Positions 43,924-54,258 are shown, counted from the first letter of the stretch. The stretch is 64,000 bases of DNA from Dyadobacter tibetensis Y620-1 (GCF_000566685.1 NZ_AZQN01000003.1:806001-870000); one strand, 5' to 3'. Notes: a model not told the origin generated them from the letters alone. Made by a program: numbers and translations.

Positions 43924-44030
43924 ACAAGATTTAAATGGTGTGAATAGTAAATACTAATATAAACTCATTATGCTCAACTAAATTCTAAAGTTAGCTGAAA
44001 CTATTAACTAATAGGCCTTGGCTCGGTTGG

Positions 44031-44819
44031 TTACCAGCTGGTCCATCCTCCATCTACAACAAGGTTTTGACCTGTAATAAAATTGGATGCTTTGGACGAA
44101 AGTAGGATTAATGCTCCCGACAAATCTTCTGGGACCCCAATGTTATTTTGTGGATTTTTGGTTTTGAGCCGATCTACAAATCCTGGATATTCATTTTTTA
44201 TATTTTCAGAGGGAAAAGGACCTGGTGTCAGGGTATTTACCTGTATATTATCCTTTCCCAAATATGCGGCATAATATTTTGTCAGTTGTATTATACCCGC
44301 CTTGGCAGCACCATAATGCGGAGGATTCAAAAATCTCCTACATTCTTCGCCCTCGTACACCTCGAAATTCGGGCTAACCATTCCATACATGGAGGAAATA
44401 TTGATGATTTTGCCGGATTGCTGTTGCTTCAGATAGGGTATAGATTCTCTTATGGACTTATGGACCGATGCTAGTCCTCCTTCTAAAGTATATGCCCAAT
44501 CTTCATCCGTCATCTTTTCGGGGTCGTTGCCTCGACTGGAATAAGCATTATTGATAATGATATCAAGACTTCCAAAATTCTCAAACGTATTTTGATATAA
44601 CTTTTTAAAGCTCTCAGATTGCATTATATCGCATTCCTGGAAGCTGAGCCTCGAATGTTCATTATTAAATTTTTCTTCAAACTTAGCCCTGGATCTTCCG
44701 GCTACGATTACATTGGCGCCAAAGGAATGTAAGGCATTTACCATGGCTGTACCCAGATAGCCATAACCACCTGTAACTACTGCATTTTTTCCTGATAAAT
44801 TGAAAATTTCCATGTTCAT
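44031..44819 (-). CDS. classical SDR oxidoreductase (PtmA-like) in nonulosonate locus
   Basis: This encodes 262 residues with the classical SDR set: cofactor loop VVTGGYGYLGTAM (residues 14-26), NNAY, catalytic Ser in ISSMYG, and Tyr-Lys in HYGAAKAGII, ending with the usual LVVDGGWTSW. It resembles the PtmA-type SDRs of nonulosonate loci whose precise step is unclear; it might modify a pseudaminic acid derivative. The start could be ATG 44819 or ATG 44813. It directly follows the aldo/keto reductase (stop and start are one base apart). Family firm; role inferred. Confidence 0.82.
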   Translation of the reverse strand: MNMEIFNLSGKNAVVTGGYGYLGTAMVNALHSFGANVIVAGRSRAKFEEKFNNEHSRLSFQECDIMQSESFKKLYQNTFENFGSLDIIINNAYSSRGNDPEKMTDEDWAYTLEGGLASVHKSIRESIPYLKQQQSGKIINISSMYGMVSPNFEVYEGEECRRFLNPPHYGAAKAGIIQLTKYYAAYLGKDNIQVNTLTPGPFPSENIKNEYPGFVDRLKTKNPQNNIGVPEDLSGALILLSSKASNFITGQNLVVDGGWTSW

Positions 44820-45716
44820 TTATTTGGGCCAGTTATATGGCAATAATATCTCCTCTGGAATAGATTCTAGCTCTTGAAAGCGCTTCAATATGGTCTCATT
44901 CAGTCCAGATGATTCGAAAAACGCTATGGCCTCAATATTTTCTTCCAGGTTATGCTTAGAATCTACTCCAATGATTACCCGGTCAATAAACGGCTGCTTC
45001 AGACAGAAAGCCAAGGCTAACCCTTGTACAGGTATATCGTAAGTTTTCGCCAGATCTTCTAGGCATTTCTTTCCCTGAAGGAAGGGAGCAAAATACCCTT
45101 CAAAGAAGGGTTGAGGCTTAAATATCAGCCCCTGCATAAACGCTGATCTGGTATGAACTTCAATTCCTTTACTTTTAGCAAGCTCAATTGTCTTTGCGAA
45201 TCGCTGGTCAAACACATTAAAAGGAGCCTGAATGATATCGATTGGAAGATCTTTATCAATGAAATAGTCGACCTGGGCAGGGAAATAAACGGAAACACCA
45301 ATTTTCTCAACATACCCTTCTTTCTTTAATTCTAATAGAGCTTCTAATAAAGAAGGATTGGTTATGAGCGTTTCGGCACTATGCGCAAGAAAACCATAAA
45401 GTGCTTCCACTTTTAGGATCTGCAAACTGGTTTGACACTCATCCCGGAGTTCCTGGGCAGTTCTAACTCTTGGAGAAAATTTTGAAACGATGCAATTTTT
45501 ATAATTATTGTCTTTTTGAAAGGCTATTCCTAGCCTTTCATGACTATTTCCATAGGCCACAGCGGTGTCGATTAGAGGTTCGCGACAAGACTGCCTGTAA
45601 TATGCTAGAATATGGTTGATTTCCTCATCGCTGGGTATGCCCATACGATTATTAATCCCATATTCCAGGCCAAACTGCACTGTTCCAATTCCCAGTTTAT
45701 TACTAAGCTTCATCAT
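44820..45716 (-). CDS. aldo/keto reductase in nonulosonate locus
   Basis: This is about 298 residues from the ATG at 45716, chosen because it starts just before the conserved LGIGTVQFGLEYGI and limits overlap with pseC to 14 bases; longer starts exist. The catalytic Asp-Tyr pair is visible in LIDTAVAYGNSHERLG. Lys and His positions are less clear (FLAHS could supply the His). The C-terminal part has VIIGVDSKHNLEENIEA, a typical AKR cofactor motif. Together with the SDR it sits between PseC and the synthases, so it may tailor a pathway intermediate or make a distinct sugar. Substrate unknown. Confidence 0.8.
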   Translation of the reverse strand: MMKLSNKLGIGTVQFGLEYGINNRMGIPSDEEINHILAYYRQSCREPLIDTAVAYGNSHERLGIAFQKDNNYKNCIVSKFSPRVRTAQELRDECQTSLQILKVEALYGFLAHSAETLITNPSLLEALLELKKEGYVEKIGVSVYFPAQVDYFIDKDLPIDIIQAPFNVFDQRFAKTIELAKSKGIEVHTRSAFMQGLIFKPQPFFEGYFAPFLQGKKCLEDLAKTYDIPVQGLALAFCLKQPFIDRVIIGVDSKHNLEENIEAIAFFESSGLNETILKRFQELESIPEEILLPYNWPK

Positions 45717-46860
45717 GGAACTTTTTAACCGTTTCAATCACGAATTCTTGTTCTTTCTCCGTCAGCGTTGGGTACATGGGTAGGCTCAGACATTCTGCGT
45801 AATAATCTTCAGCCATTGGGTAAGCGTCGGAAGTATAACCTAAGTTCCTATAATATGGAAGGGTATAAACCGGGATATAATGTACCTGAGCAAAAATATT
45901 ATGTTGTTTCAGAAAATTATACAGCTCTTTCCTTTTTTTGGTTCTGATCACATACAGGTGATACGCATGGCCCTTGTCTTCAGGGCTTTGAAGTACCTCG
46001 ATCTGACTTTCAGCAAAGGCAGAATCGTATTTCTGAGCTATCTCTCTTCTTCGCGCTAAGCCCTGGTCGGCTCTGCTCAGTTGTGACAGCCCTAAGGCTG
46101 CAAGTATATCAGGAATGCGGTAGTTATAACCCAACTCCTGCATTTCGTAATACCATCCTCCGTGATTTTCATGCATCAATTCAGGGTTCTTTGTGATCCC
46201 GTGGGTACGCAGACGGATAATTTTGTTATAGAGGTCCTTTCTGTTGGTGGTGATCATCCCACCTTCTCCACAGGCAATATGCTTTACCGGGTGAAAAGAA
46301 AAAATGGCTAAGTCTGCGAATTTTCCATTGCCGCATTTCTGCTGTTCACCATGACTATCAGTAAAGTAACCGCCTGGTGCATGACAGGCATCTTCAATAA
46401 TCCACAATTCATATTCATCGGCTAGCTTTCGTAACCTTTCCAGGTCGACAGCATGTCCTGCGAAATCCACAGGTACAATTCCGGAAAATGTACCCTTAGG
46501 CTGACTTCTCAGGAGTGTCTCTACGGCATCTATGTCTATAAGTGCATTTTTTTTGTCGATATCGACAAACTCCACATTGCCTCCACAGTATAGGATACAG
46601 TTAGCACTAGCAGCAAAGGTTATGGGTGTGGTGATTACCTTACTTTTTTCATTTACGTCTAAGGCAAGGGCACATAAGTGAAGGGCGGCCGTGCCGTTGG
46701 AAACTGCAACTGCATATTTTGAGCCAACATAATTGGCAAATGCCACTTCAAATTCTTCGATTTTTGGGCCTTGGGTAAGAAAATCAGACTGCAAGGTCTC
46801 GACTATGCAATGGATGTCCTCCTGGGAAATGTACTGTTTTCCGTATGGTATCGAATTCAT
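45703..46860 (-). CDS. pseC: UDP-4-amino-4,6-dideoxy-N-acetyl-beta-L-altrosamine transaminase
   Basis: This encodes 385 residues, a DegT/DnrJ/EryC1-type PLP aminotransferase. PseC-like N-terminus IPYGKQYISQEDI and SDFLTQGPKIEEFE; cofactor site SNGTAALH (54-61), acidic EDACHA (156-161) and the PLP lysine in FHPVKHIACGEGG (Lys193). It transfers an amino group to the 4-keto group made by PseB, the second step to pseudaminic acid. It lies 2 bases after pseB. Pathway identity is strongly supported by its neighbour; the related LegC/PglE types are less likely because of the PseB type. Confidence 0.92.
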   Translation of the reverse strand: MNSIPYGKQYISQEDIHCIVETLQSDFLTQGPKIEEFEVAFANYVGSKYAVAVSNGTAALHLCALALDVNEKSKVITTPITFAASANCILYCGGNVEFVDIDKKNALIDIDAVETLLRSQPKGTFSGIVPVDFAGHAVDLERLRKLADEYELWIIEDACHAPGGYFTDSHGEQQKCGNGKFADLAIFSFHPVKHIACGEGGMITTNRKDLYNKIIRLRTHGITKNPELMHENHGGWYYEMQELGYNYRIPDILAALGLSQLSRADQGLARRREIAQKYDSAFAESQIEVLQSPEDKGHAYHLYVIRTKKRKELYNFLKQHNIFAQVHYIPVYTLPYYRNLGYTSDAYPMAEDYYAECLSLPMYPTLTEKEQEFVIETVKKFHDEA

Positions 46861-46862
46861 TT

Positions 46863-47882
46863 TTATGCCTCAAAGGTTGAATCTACGTGTTCCTTGATTA
46901 ATTTCCTTAAGCTATCTACAGTTTCCCATTCTGTATTCTCTCCGGAATTATATGAAAAACCTTCCTCGACCAATTTGGCATCGAACTCCTTTATAAAGGT
47001 CTCTAGTTTCCATGCAGGTGTTTGGGGCACAATCACATAATATTTTCCTAAATCATAAGTAAAAAAGGAATCGGAAGAAGTGATCATCTCTTCATGAATT
47101 TTCTCACCAGGGCGAATACCCACCACAGGGTGTTCGCATTCGGGACCTATGGCCGTGGCAACATCTGTAATTTTGTATGAAGGAATTTTTGGAACGAAGA
47201 TTTCACCTCCCCAGGCATTTTCAAGGGCATGCAGTACCATGTCCACACCACCTTGCAATGAAATATTAAACCGGGTCATGCTTTTTACCGTAATAGGTAA
47301 AATACCCTCTTTACGCTTGTTGATAAAGAAGGGGATAACAGAACCATTAGAGCCCATTACATTGCCATATCGAACGACAGAAAAACGGATGTCCTTATAT
47401 CCTTTGATATTATTGGCAGCTACAAATAATTTGTCAGAAGTCAATTTTGTGGCACCATACAGATTAATGGGAGCACAAGCCTTATCTGTAGAGAGCGCCA
47501 CAACTTTTTTGATATTGGTTTCCAATGCCGCCTTAATGACATTATCAGCCCCTCCAACATTCGTTTTGACACATTCGTCAGGATTATACTCTGCAATATG
47601 TACATGCTTCATTGCCGCTGCATGTATTACATAATCGATCCCCTGGAAGGCTCTTTTTAATCTTTCTAAATCTCGGACATCGCCGATAAAAAATCGTAAT
47701 TGTGGATATAAATGGCTAGGATATTCCTGAGCCATCTGAAACTGCTTTTGCTCGTCACGTGAAAAAATTACCAATCGTTTTACCGAGGGCCATTCTTTCA
47801 GAATTTTTTTAGTGAGTGCTTTACCCAGAGAACCCGTGCCTCCAGTAATTAAGATTGACTTTTCATTAAGATTTAACTCCAT
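46863..47882 (-). CDS. pseB: UDP-N-acetylglucosamine 4,6-dehydratase (inverting)
   Basis: This encodes 339 residues, an extended SDR. Cofactor loop ITGGTGSLGKAL (12-23), SRDEQKQFQM, and the active-site set STDKACAPINLYGATK with Thr132, Asp133, Lys134, Tyr142 and Lys146. The Asp-Lys pair in place of Asp-Glu marks the inverting FlaA1/PseB type, which makes the altro-configured keto sugar. This is the first committed step of the pseudaminic acid pathway. Starts 20 bases after the Wzz-like gene, so it is probably in the same transcript. A very secure assignment. Confidence 0.93.
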   Translation of the reverse strand: MELNLNEKSILITGGTGSLGKALTKKILKEWPSVKRLVIFSRDEQKQFQMAQEYPSHLYPQLRFFIGDVRDLERLKRAFQGIDYVIHAAAMKHVHIAEYNPDECVKTNVGGADNVIKAALETNIKKVVALSTDKACAPINLYGATKLTSDKLFVAANNIKGYKDIRFSVVRYGNVMGSNGSVIPFFINKRKEGILPITVKSMTRFNISLQGGVDMVLHALENAWGGEIFVPKIPSYKITDVATAIGPECEHPVVGIRPGEKIHEEMITSSDSFFTYDLGKYYVIVPQTPAWKLETFIKEFDAKLVEEGFSYNSGENTEWETVDSLRKLIKEHVDSTFEA

Positions 47883-47902
47883 AATTTTTGGTCTGTGTAT
47901 GT

Positions 47903-48985
47903 CTAAAGACTTTGTAATTCGGAAAATAATTTACGATGCAATTTTTCACGATAGAAGAAAATATATACCAAAGCTAAGATGGTACCAATTACAGCATATA
48001 ACATTCCATAAACCAGGCGTTTGGGCCCGGCCTTATCGATGGGTATCCTGGTGGGTTCTAGTATCTTAAATACGGGTTTTTCATCCTTAACTTTTATTTT
48101 GGACTGTTCATATCTCTGAATCAAGTCATTATATACGGTTTGGGCCAAAGCTAAACTTTCTACCAAGCGTTGTTCTTCCACCTTAGCCATATTGAGAAAG
48201 GGATTGCGGTTTTGATCACGATAATTTTGTAGTCGTACCTCTGCCATATCTTTCTCTTTTTTAGCCTTAATAGAACTTGTGCGAAGGAAATCGATTTGTT
48301 GTTGGATTTTCTCAGTACGATATTCAGTAACAAAGTTAGTCAGGTAATCTACGGCCTCCTGAAGAATGATAGCAGAGACCACCGGGTCGTCAGTTTCTGC
48401 TGTCATAGAGATAACCCCGCTTTTAAGTTCCAGACTTGCAATAATCATTTCCCTCGCCATTTTTACCACTTTCTCTCTTTCTCGTGGGAGAAAAACGACG
48501 CCTTCTTTCTTTACTTCTGGAAATACTTCCTCCTTCTTGTCGGATTTTGGAATGATCTTGGCCAGAAAGGTTTGGCTTGAATCGCGGGTAAGGTAGCTTT
48601 CGAAAGTTGCATACTTCTTCCCGGTCTTATCCATGACAGGTCTTTCCAACAGGTGAACCATTGCTGGCATACTTTGAATTATGGACGGGTATAAATCAGG
48701 ACGAATGGCATCTGTGGCATCTCCTGTGTTCATGCCCAGACTTGCCAGTCCCATGGCTAAGGAACTTAAGCCTTTTTTATCCTCATTTCCCATTTCGGGG
48801 AGGATGATGGTTTCCGCTTTAAATGTTTTGGTCACCAAAAAGCTAAGGGCAATTCCCAGAATACCGGAGATGAAAGCGCTAATAAAGACAAATCGAAAAT
48901 TCCTTTTCAAAAATCCAATAATATCCTTTAAACTGATTTCTGTTCCCTTAGGCGATTCCGTCAAGGGTGTCTCTGTTGGTTTCAT
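47903..48985 (-). CDS. Wzz-like chain-length determinant / polysaccharide co-polymerase
   Basis: This encodes 360 residues. Two membrane segments flank a periplasmic domain: FVFISAFISGILGIALSFLV (about 32-51) and LVYGMLYAVIGTILALVYIFFY (about 325-346, broken in writing). The middle is helical and charged, as in Wzz co-polymerases. No tyrosine kinase domain follows, so this is the short type without BY-kinase, and no partner kinase or phosphatase gene is seen in the window. It controls polymer length together with Wzy and links to the Wza exporter encoded upstream. Confidence is good from topology and position. Confidence 0.82.
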   Translation of the reverse strand: MKPTETPLTESPKGTEISLKDIIGFLKRNFRFVFISAFISGILGIALSFLVTKTFKAETIILPEMGNEDKKGLSSLAMGLASLGMNTGDATDAIRPDLYPSIIQSMPAMVHLLERPVMDKTGKKYATFESYLTRDSSQTFLAKIIPKSDKKEEVFPEVKKEGVVFLPREREKVVKMAREMIIASLELKSGVISMTAETDDPVVSAIILQEAVDYLTNFVTEYRTEKIQQQIDFLRTSSIKAKKEKDMAEVRLQNYRDQNRNPFLNMAKVEEQRLVESLALAQTVYNDLIQRYEQSKIKVKDEKPVFKILEPTRIPIDKAGPKRLVYGMLYAVIGTILALVYIFFYREKLHRKLFSELQSL

Positions 48986-49104
48986 TATATGTACTTAAAA
49001 AGTTGCTGTCGAAATCAAAAAATTACAGGGCCTTCTGTCCGCAATAAGCATGAAAGCTAAAGAATCTGAAACGGCCATGCAGTAATTAAGACTACTGAAT
49101 CAGG

Positions 49105-51471
49105 TTAAAACAATCGTATAACCGCTATGGTCATCGTTGCAATCAGGGAGAAAATCGCTATCCTCTCTGAACGACTAAGCTTGTTTTCGGCCGTAACTGT
49201 TTTGGCTGGAACGGTAACGGTCGATCCTGGTTCTACCTTTGGATAGGACTTAAGGAAAAGGAAGCGTTTGGTCCGTTGTGTTTTTCCATTTGGATAAGAA
49301 ACATAGACGTTTCTTTTTTGAGCGTTATCCAGATAACCACCAGCCTGAGATAAATAGTCCTTATAGGAAAAGGATGGTTCAAAATTGACCAAGGAGGGGT
49401 TTTGTACGGCTCCTTGTATCCGTACAATCTCCGATTTCTGAGGGATATAAATAGTGTCCCCATCATAAAGCAGCAGATTGGCTGATATTTCGGGTTTTGT
49501 TATAATCTTCTTAAGGTCCAGAGCGACTAATTCATTATTTCGGTAAAACTTAGCACCTTTTAAATAAGCGCCTGGTTTTAGACCCCCTGCTTTAGGAAAT
49601 ATATCTGCTATACGCTCAAAACTGCTCTGAATTGTATAATTCCCGGGATACATGACCTCACCCAGAATGGTGACGGTTTTTTGCGTTTCGTAACGGGGCG
49701 ATTTCCGGATAGAAACGATATCATAGGGGGCGAGTTGAAAAGCCTTATCTGCCGGATTTAGGGCCAGGTTTTCATCCACCTCTAGCGTGAATATTCTGAC
49801 ATTCTGGTTGTCTGCAAGACCCAATGTGTCAGCTTTTACTCGACGGGAGATCTCAACACGATAGGGGATACCTCCTTCTTTAAAACCTCCTGCCGTGAAA
49901 ATTAGATCTTCAATAGTAATTCCTTTAAAGAAATGATAACTACCAGGGTTAATCACTGAACCGGAAATAGTTAAGAATGCAGATTCCTTTAAATCATCTA
50001 CCGATTTGATGGTTAGGATATCACCAGGAACCAATTCAATATCTTCAATTTCCTTATTGAGTAATTTCCTTATATCAATGGAAATAATTCCCGTTTCTAA
50101 ACTGCCATATGGTCTTTCGAGGATGGCACGATTCAAAAATGCCTTGGGAGAAATGCCACGTGCCCGCTCTATAAGCTTACCTACCGTATTACTACGTTCT
50201 TCAAGGGGATAGAATCCAGGCATCATAACAGCCCCTCTTACTTCGACCTGATTGGATATCATATCCAATATTCTGGACACGTTAATGATATCACCATTCT
50301 TGGGTTGAAAAGTATCTATTTCCGTGGAGTCGATACTACCAATTACATAATTTGTTCCATTATTACGTTGATAGGTAAGCAGCGTAGTATAGGCTTCTGG
50401 AGTAAATCCACCAGCATATCGAATAATATCGGCAAGTCCTTCATTGGGCTTTGCTTCAAAGATTCCTGGCCTTTTCACTTGCCCATTTAATTCAATCCGG
50501 GAGAGGTAGGGGCGAATTAGAATGATATCCTGGTCCTGAAGGGCTATGTTATCGTTCAGATCGGCATCTACTAAAAATCTATATAAATCGATCGTTTTGA
50601 TTACTTTATTATTCCTCACTACTTCAATGTTCCGGAAAGAACCATTTCTATTTGGTCCTCCAGAAACGGATAAAGCATTGAAGGCGGTCGCCAAGCTGGA
50701 AACCGTGTAAGTTCCTGGTCGATAGGCCTCCCCGGTTATCATGACCCGTATACTCCTGACATTTCCTAAGGTGATAGAGGCACGAGTTCCGGAACCCGGT
50801 CTATTCAGGGTAGAATAGGCCTGGCGAAGGGTACTAACGATTTTGTCACTTGCCTGTTCAATAGTCAAACCATTCAAATAGACTGGAGCCAAATTGAGCA
50901 TTTTGACTGTCCCTTCCGGACTTATCTTTAGTTTGAAATGCTCGACCGAATTTCCGTATATGTCTACATTAAGTTCATCTTCAGGCCCTAGAATATAGTT
51001 TTTTGGGGTGGCAATCCTTAGGTTAGGCTCAAATGTTTTGGAGGAACGAGCGAAAAAGGATGACCCGAATGTACTCCTAAGTCTTCTTCTGCTGGCCCTG
51101 CTGGTAGCGGTGGTGTCGCTGGGATCGCTTTCGTCTTCATCCAGCTCATCATCCCGGGTTTCATCTAGGTCGTCCCGGTCGGTGTCATTACTGGTGTTAG
51201 TATTAGATGAATTTTCCAGACGTTTACGTATTTCCGAAATCTGTGCCGGGGTGTATCCGTTTTGTATGGCAGCCCTTTCAATATCGGAATCCGACATTCC
51301 TGATGATTTTGCTTTATTATAATAATCTATGACTTGTTGGGGGGGGAGCTGGTCGGGATTTGTAGGCGTTGAAGTCGGAGTCTGAGCGGGGGTAGGGACT
51401 TCTTGAGCGTAAGTAAGGAAACCAAAGGGTAAAAACAGAAAGAATACTGTTACTATAAATTTATTAAACAT
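49105..51471 (-). CDS. Wza-like polysaccharide export protein with several SLBB domains
   Basis: This is about 788 residues from the ATG at 51471, chosen because the signal peptide (MFNKFIVTVFFLFLPFGFLTYAQ) follows directly. A low-complexity acidic stretch (about 80-130, rich in Asp/Glu/Ser/Thr) precedes the Poly_export domain (YILGPEDELNVDIYG, GTVKMLNLAPVYLNGLTIEQA). Several SLBB-type units follow, each with an opening such as VMITGEAYRPGTYTV, IELNGQVKRPGIFEA, VRGAVMMPGFYPL, LTISGSVINPGSYHF, VTILGEVMYPGNYTI, VRIQGAVQNPSLVNF. A C-terminal membrane helix (RIAIFSLIATMTIAVIRLF) ends the protein. No lipobox is seen, unlike E. coli Wza. It forms the outer-membrane export channel for the polymer and is the second gene of the operon. 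Confidence 0.88.
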   Translation of the reverse strand: MFNKFIVTVFFLFLPFGFLTYAQEVPTPAQTPTSTPTNPDQLPPQQVIDYYNKAKSSGMSDSDIERAAIQNGYTPAQISEIRKRLENSSNTNTSNDTDRDDLDETRDDELDEDESDPSDTTATSRASRRRLRSTFGSSFFARSSKTFEPNLRIATPKNYILGPEDELNVDIYGNSVEHFKLKISPEGTVKMLNLAPVYLNGLTIEQASDKIVSTLRQAYSTLNRPGSGTRASITLGNVRSIRVMITGEAYRPGTYTVSSLATAFNALSVSGGPNRNGSFRNIEVVRNNKVIKTIDLYRFLVDADLNDNIALQDQDIILIRPYLSRIELNGQVKRPGIFEAKPNEGLADIIRYAGGFTPEAYTTLLTYQRNNGTNYVIGSIDSTEIDTFQPKNGDIINVSRILDMISNQVEVRGAVMMPGFYPLEERSNTVGKLIERARGISPKAFLNRAILERPYGSLETGIISIDIRKLLNKEIEDIELVPGDILTIKSVDDLKESAFLTISGSVINPGSYHFFKGITIEDLIFTAGGFKEGGIPYRVEISRRVKADTLGLADNQNVRIFTLEVDENLALNPADKAFQLAPYDIVSIRKSPRYETQKTVTILGEVMYPGNYTIQSSFERIADIFPKAGGLKPGAYLKGAKFYRNNELVALDLKKIITKPEISANLLLYDGDTIYIPQKSEIVRIQGAVQNPSLVNFEPSFSYKDYLSQAGGYLDNAQKRNVYVSYPNGKTQRTKRFLFLKSYPKVEPGSTVTVPAKTVTAENKLSRSERIAIFSLIATMTIAVIRLF

Positions 51472-51566
51472 ATTAAAGGTGCCTGTCGGCGGGAAAATGT
51501 TCCAAGTGTGCTTAATAGCGATCATAAAAAACCTAATAATTATAACGAATACCAGAATGATGGTTA

Positions 51567-52283
51567 CTATTTTGTCATTGCCGTAAGTTTTAGTGAATTA
51601 TTCAGATGGTTGATAATCATTTTGGAAATTATTAAATGTCCCTCTTTTGTCAGATGAATACCATCAGGTAAAAGGTGAATATCTGGATTTATTTGGTCTC
51701 TTACATCCAGAAAAATAGTATTCTCTTTCGTGGCTGCTACATTTTTTAAGATATTATTATAATCCATAATATTGGCCTCAAACCCGTAAGAGCGATTTGC
51801 GTTCACTGTATTAGTTGGCGCAATGCCTACTATGATCGTTTTTTGCTTGCTTGAATCAATATGTGTTAAGATACTCCTGATTCCAGCTTCAAAACATTTT
51901 TTGTCAACATACACCTTCTTAAAAAGGCGGGTAAAGAATAAACGGCGTTTGCTAAAAAAAGTTATAATTGGCTTCCTGATTGGGGCCGGCATCATTTCTA
52001 TGACTTTATTTTGCAACTCAGAAAACAATCTTGGCGCACAATCTACTATGCCTAAATGAATTATGACAATCTTAGGATTATAGCAAATAAAATCATCATT
52101 TAGGGTCCATTCTACAGCTTGTTTGGCAAAGGTATTAGCCCTCTTAGCTCTATTGTACAAGGTGAAATCAGGTTCAAATTCTTTGGCTAAATGATAAGCG
52201 TATGTGTCTTCGAACCTGATCCCATCCATTATTCTTGGCATCGCTAGGGAATCGCCCAAAATAACAATTCTATTTTCTGCCAT
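51567..52283 (-). CDS. SGNH/GDSL hydrolase, possible polysaccharide esterase
   Basis: This is about 238 residues from the ATG at 52283, which lies just before the block I motif VILGDSLAMPR (catalytic Ser). Block III is IIHLGIVD (Asn of G-x-N-D replaced by Val-Asp), and block V is LPDGIHLTKEGH with the catalytic Asp-x-x-His. No signal peptide is visible, so it is probably cytoplasmic. SGNH hydrolases in capsule loci often remove or transfer acetyl groups. It is the first minus-strand gene of the locus; 95 bases separate it from the export gene. The missing Asn makes its activity less certain. Confidence 0.75.
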   Translation of the reverse strand: MAENRIVILGDSLAMPRIMDGIRFEDTYAYHLAKEFEPDFTLYNRAKRANTFAKQAVEWTLNDDFICYNPKIVIIHLGIVDCAPRLFSELQNKVIEMMPAPIRKPIITFFSKRRLFFTRLFKKVYVDKKCFEAGIRSILTHIDSSKQKTIIVGIAPTNTVNANRSYGFEANIMDYNNILKNVAATKENTIFLDVRDQINPDIHLLPDGIHLTKEGHLIISKMIINHLNNSLKLTAMTK

Positions 52284-52491
52284 AGGTTCCAACCAATACA
52301 TTCGGTTTTGTGATCTAATATATCGCCCTGTAAACTTAAAAATTTATATATAATTTCTTCTACAATCGGAAAAATAGAATCCAATATAACTACTGCAAAA
52401 ATGAATCTACAATAACGACGAGCGAATTTACAAAATTGAAATGTAAAATTGGTTAGTTTTTTTTAAATGGTGATTTTCAAACCTATATACA

Positions 52492-54258
52492 TCAAACACT
52501 TGGTTTTACATCGATTGCTAATTCCTTCAATTGGGCAGCGGAGATTGTAGACGGGGAATCGATCATTACGTCACGCCCCGAATTATTCTTTGGAAAGGCA
52601 ATAAAGTCACGAATTGAATCAGCTCCGCCAAATAGGGAACAAAGTCGATCGAAACCGAAGGCTACTCCGGCATGAGGAGGTGCGCCATATTCGAAGGCAT
52701 TCATCAGGAAGCCGAATTGTTCCTGAGCTTCCTCCGGGCTGAAGCCTAGTATACCAAACATCCTCTGTTGCAATTCCCTTTCGAAGATTCGCACGGAGCC
52801 TCCTCCTACTTCAACGCCATTAATGACCAGGTCATAAGCATTGGCACGAACCTTCCCTGGGTCCGTTTCCAGTAAGGCTATATCTTCTGGCTTCGGGCTG
52901 GTAAAGGGGTGGTGCATGGCAAACCAGCGATCCTCCTCTTCTCCATATTCTAATAATGGAAAGTCTAAAACCCATAAGGCCCTGTATTCATCTGGGTTGC
53001 GCAAGCCCAGCCGGCTTCCCATTTCAAGACGTAACTCGTTCAACTGTTTGCGAGCCTTATCTTCTGCTCCCGAAAGGAGCAATATCAGGTCGCCAGGCTT
53101 GGCATCGAATACCTCCACCCAATTCCGTAAGGTGGCTTCATCATAAAATTTGTCTACTGAAGACTTGATGCTACCATCAGCATTATAACGAACGTAAATT
53201 AAACCTTTGGCGCCTATTTGCGGGCGTTTCATCCAGTCGGTAAGCTCATCCACTTGCTTGCGGGTGTAGGTGGCACAGCCCTGGGCACAGATTCCAACGA
53301 CCATGGGTGCCTCATCGAAAATACCAAAGCCTTTTCCGGAAACAAGATCACGATCCTGCCCTTTAAGCTCAACAAACTTCATTTCAAAACGAATGTCGGG
53401 CTTGTCGGAGCCGTATAATTTCATGGCATCGGCATAGGTCATACGGGGTACTTCCGGCATATCGATTCCTTTTACATGCTTGAAGAGGTGTACAACCATA
53501 CCTTCGAAAGTATTAAGGATGTCTTCCTGGGTGACAAAAGACATTTCGCAGTCTATCTGGGTAAATTCTGGCTGCCGGTCGGCTCGAAGATCCTCGTCGC
53601 GGAAACATTTAACGATTTGATAGTATCGGTCGAATCCTGCCACCATCAGAAGCTGCTTGAAAGTTTGAGGAGACTGAGGTAATGCATAAAACTCGCCAGG
53701 ATTCATCCGGCTGGGTACCACGAAGTCCCTGGCGCCTTCAGGAGTAGACTTAATCAGTACAGGGGTTTCAACCTCAATAAAGTCTAAGTTATCAAGATAT
53801 TGGCGGGTATGTTTGGCAACCTGATGGCGTAACTGTAAATTCTTACGAACAATGCTGCGACGAAGATCCAAATAACGATATTTCATACGGATGTCATCTC
53901 CTCCATCGGTCTCATCTTCTATCAGAAAGGGGGGGAGTTTTGCGGGATTGAGAATCTCTAAGGACGAAACTCTGATCTCAATGGCTCCTGTAGCGATTTT
54001 GTCATTTTTGGCAACTCGTTCAATAACTTCTCCCGAGGCAGAAATCACGAACTCACGTCCTAGCGAACGTGCCATTTCTAAAATATTTGCTGGTGTTTTG
54101 CCCTCTTCAAACAACAATTGGGTAATTCCATACCGGTCGCGAAGGTCTAGCCAGATCATGCCTCCCTTGTCACGAACGCGCTGAACCCAACCACATAAAA
54201 CGACATTTTGATTAACTTGCTCTAAACTTAACTCCCCGCAGGTATGTGAACGTAACAT
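52492..54258 (-). CDS. aspS: aspartyl-tRNA synthetase
   Basis: This encodes 588 residues, a normal length for bacterial AspRS. N-terminal OB-fold anticodon-binding domain ([30 protein letters not shown]), then class II core: motif 1 [20 protein letters not shown], motif 2 [18 protein letters not shown], the GAD insertion domain, and motif 3 [12 protein letters not shown] with the Arg of class II enzymes. It charges tRNA-Asp, and is a housekeeping gene next to the capsule locus. The ATG at 54258 is in the right place; its promoter probably lies within the region shared with the divergent lipoprotein gene. Confidence 0.96.
   Translation of the reverse strand: MLRSHTCGELSLEQVNQNVVLCGWVQRVRDKGGMIWLDLRDRYGITQLLFEEGKTPANILEMARSLGREFVISASGEVIERVAKNDKIATGAIEIRVSSLEILNPAKLPPFLIEDETDGGDDIRMKYRYLDLRRSIVRKNLQLRHQVAKHTRQYLDNLDFIEVETPVLIKSTPEGARDFVVPSRMNPGEFYALPQSPQTFKQLLMVAGFDRYYQIVKCFRDEDLRADRQPEFTQIDCEMSFVTQEDILNTFEGMVVHLFKHVKGIDMPEVPRMTYADAMKLYGSDKPDIRFEMKFVELKGQDRDLVSGKGFGIFDEAPMVVGICAQGCATYTRKQVDELTDWMKRPQIGAKGLIYVRYNADGSIKSSVDKFYDEATLRNWVEVFDAKPGDLILLLSGAEDKARKQLNELRLEMGSRLGLRNPDEYRALWVLDFPLLEYGEEEDRWFAMHHPFTSPKPEDIALLETDPGKVRANAYDLVINGVEVGGGSVRIFERELQQRMFGILGFSPEEAQEQFGFLMNAFEYGAPPHAGVAFGFDRLCSLFGGADSIRDFIAFPKNNSGRDVMIDSPSTISAAQLKELAIDVKPSV

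Noticed and set aside
47149..47634. A 161-codon plus-strand frame over pseB
   Set aside because: Antisense to a certain gene; hydrophobic pattern arises from the complementary codons.
53930..53936. Run of seven G's in aspS as a phase-variable tract
   Set aside because: aspS is essential, so switching is not plausible; such runs are probably codon-use by-products.
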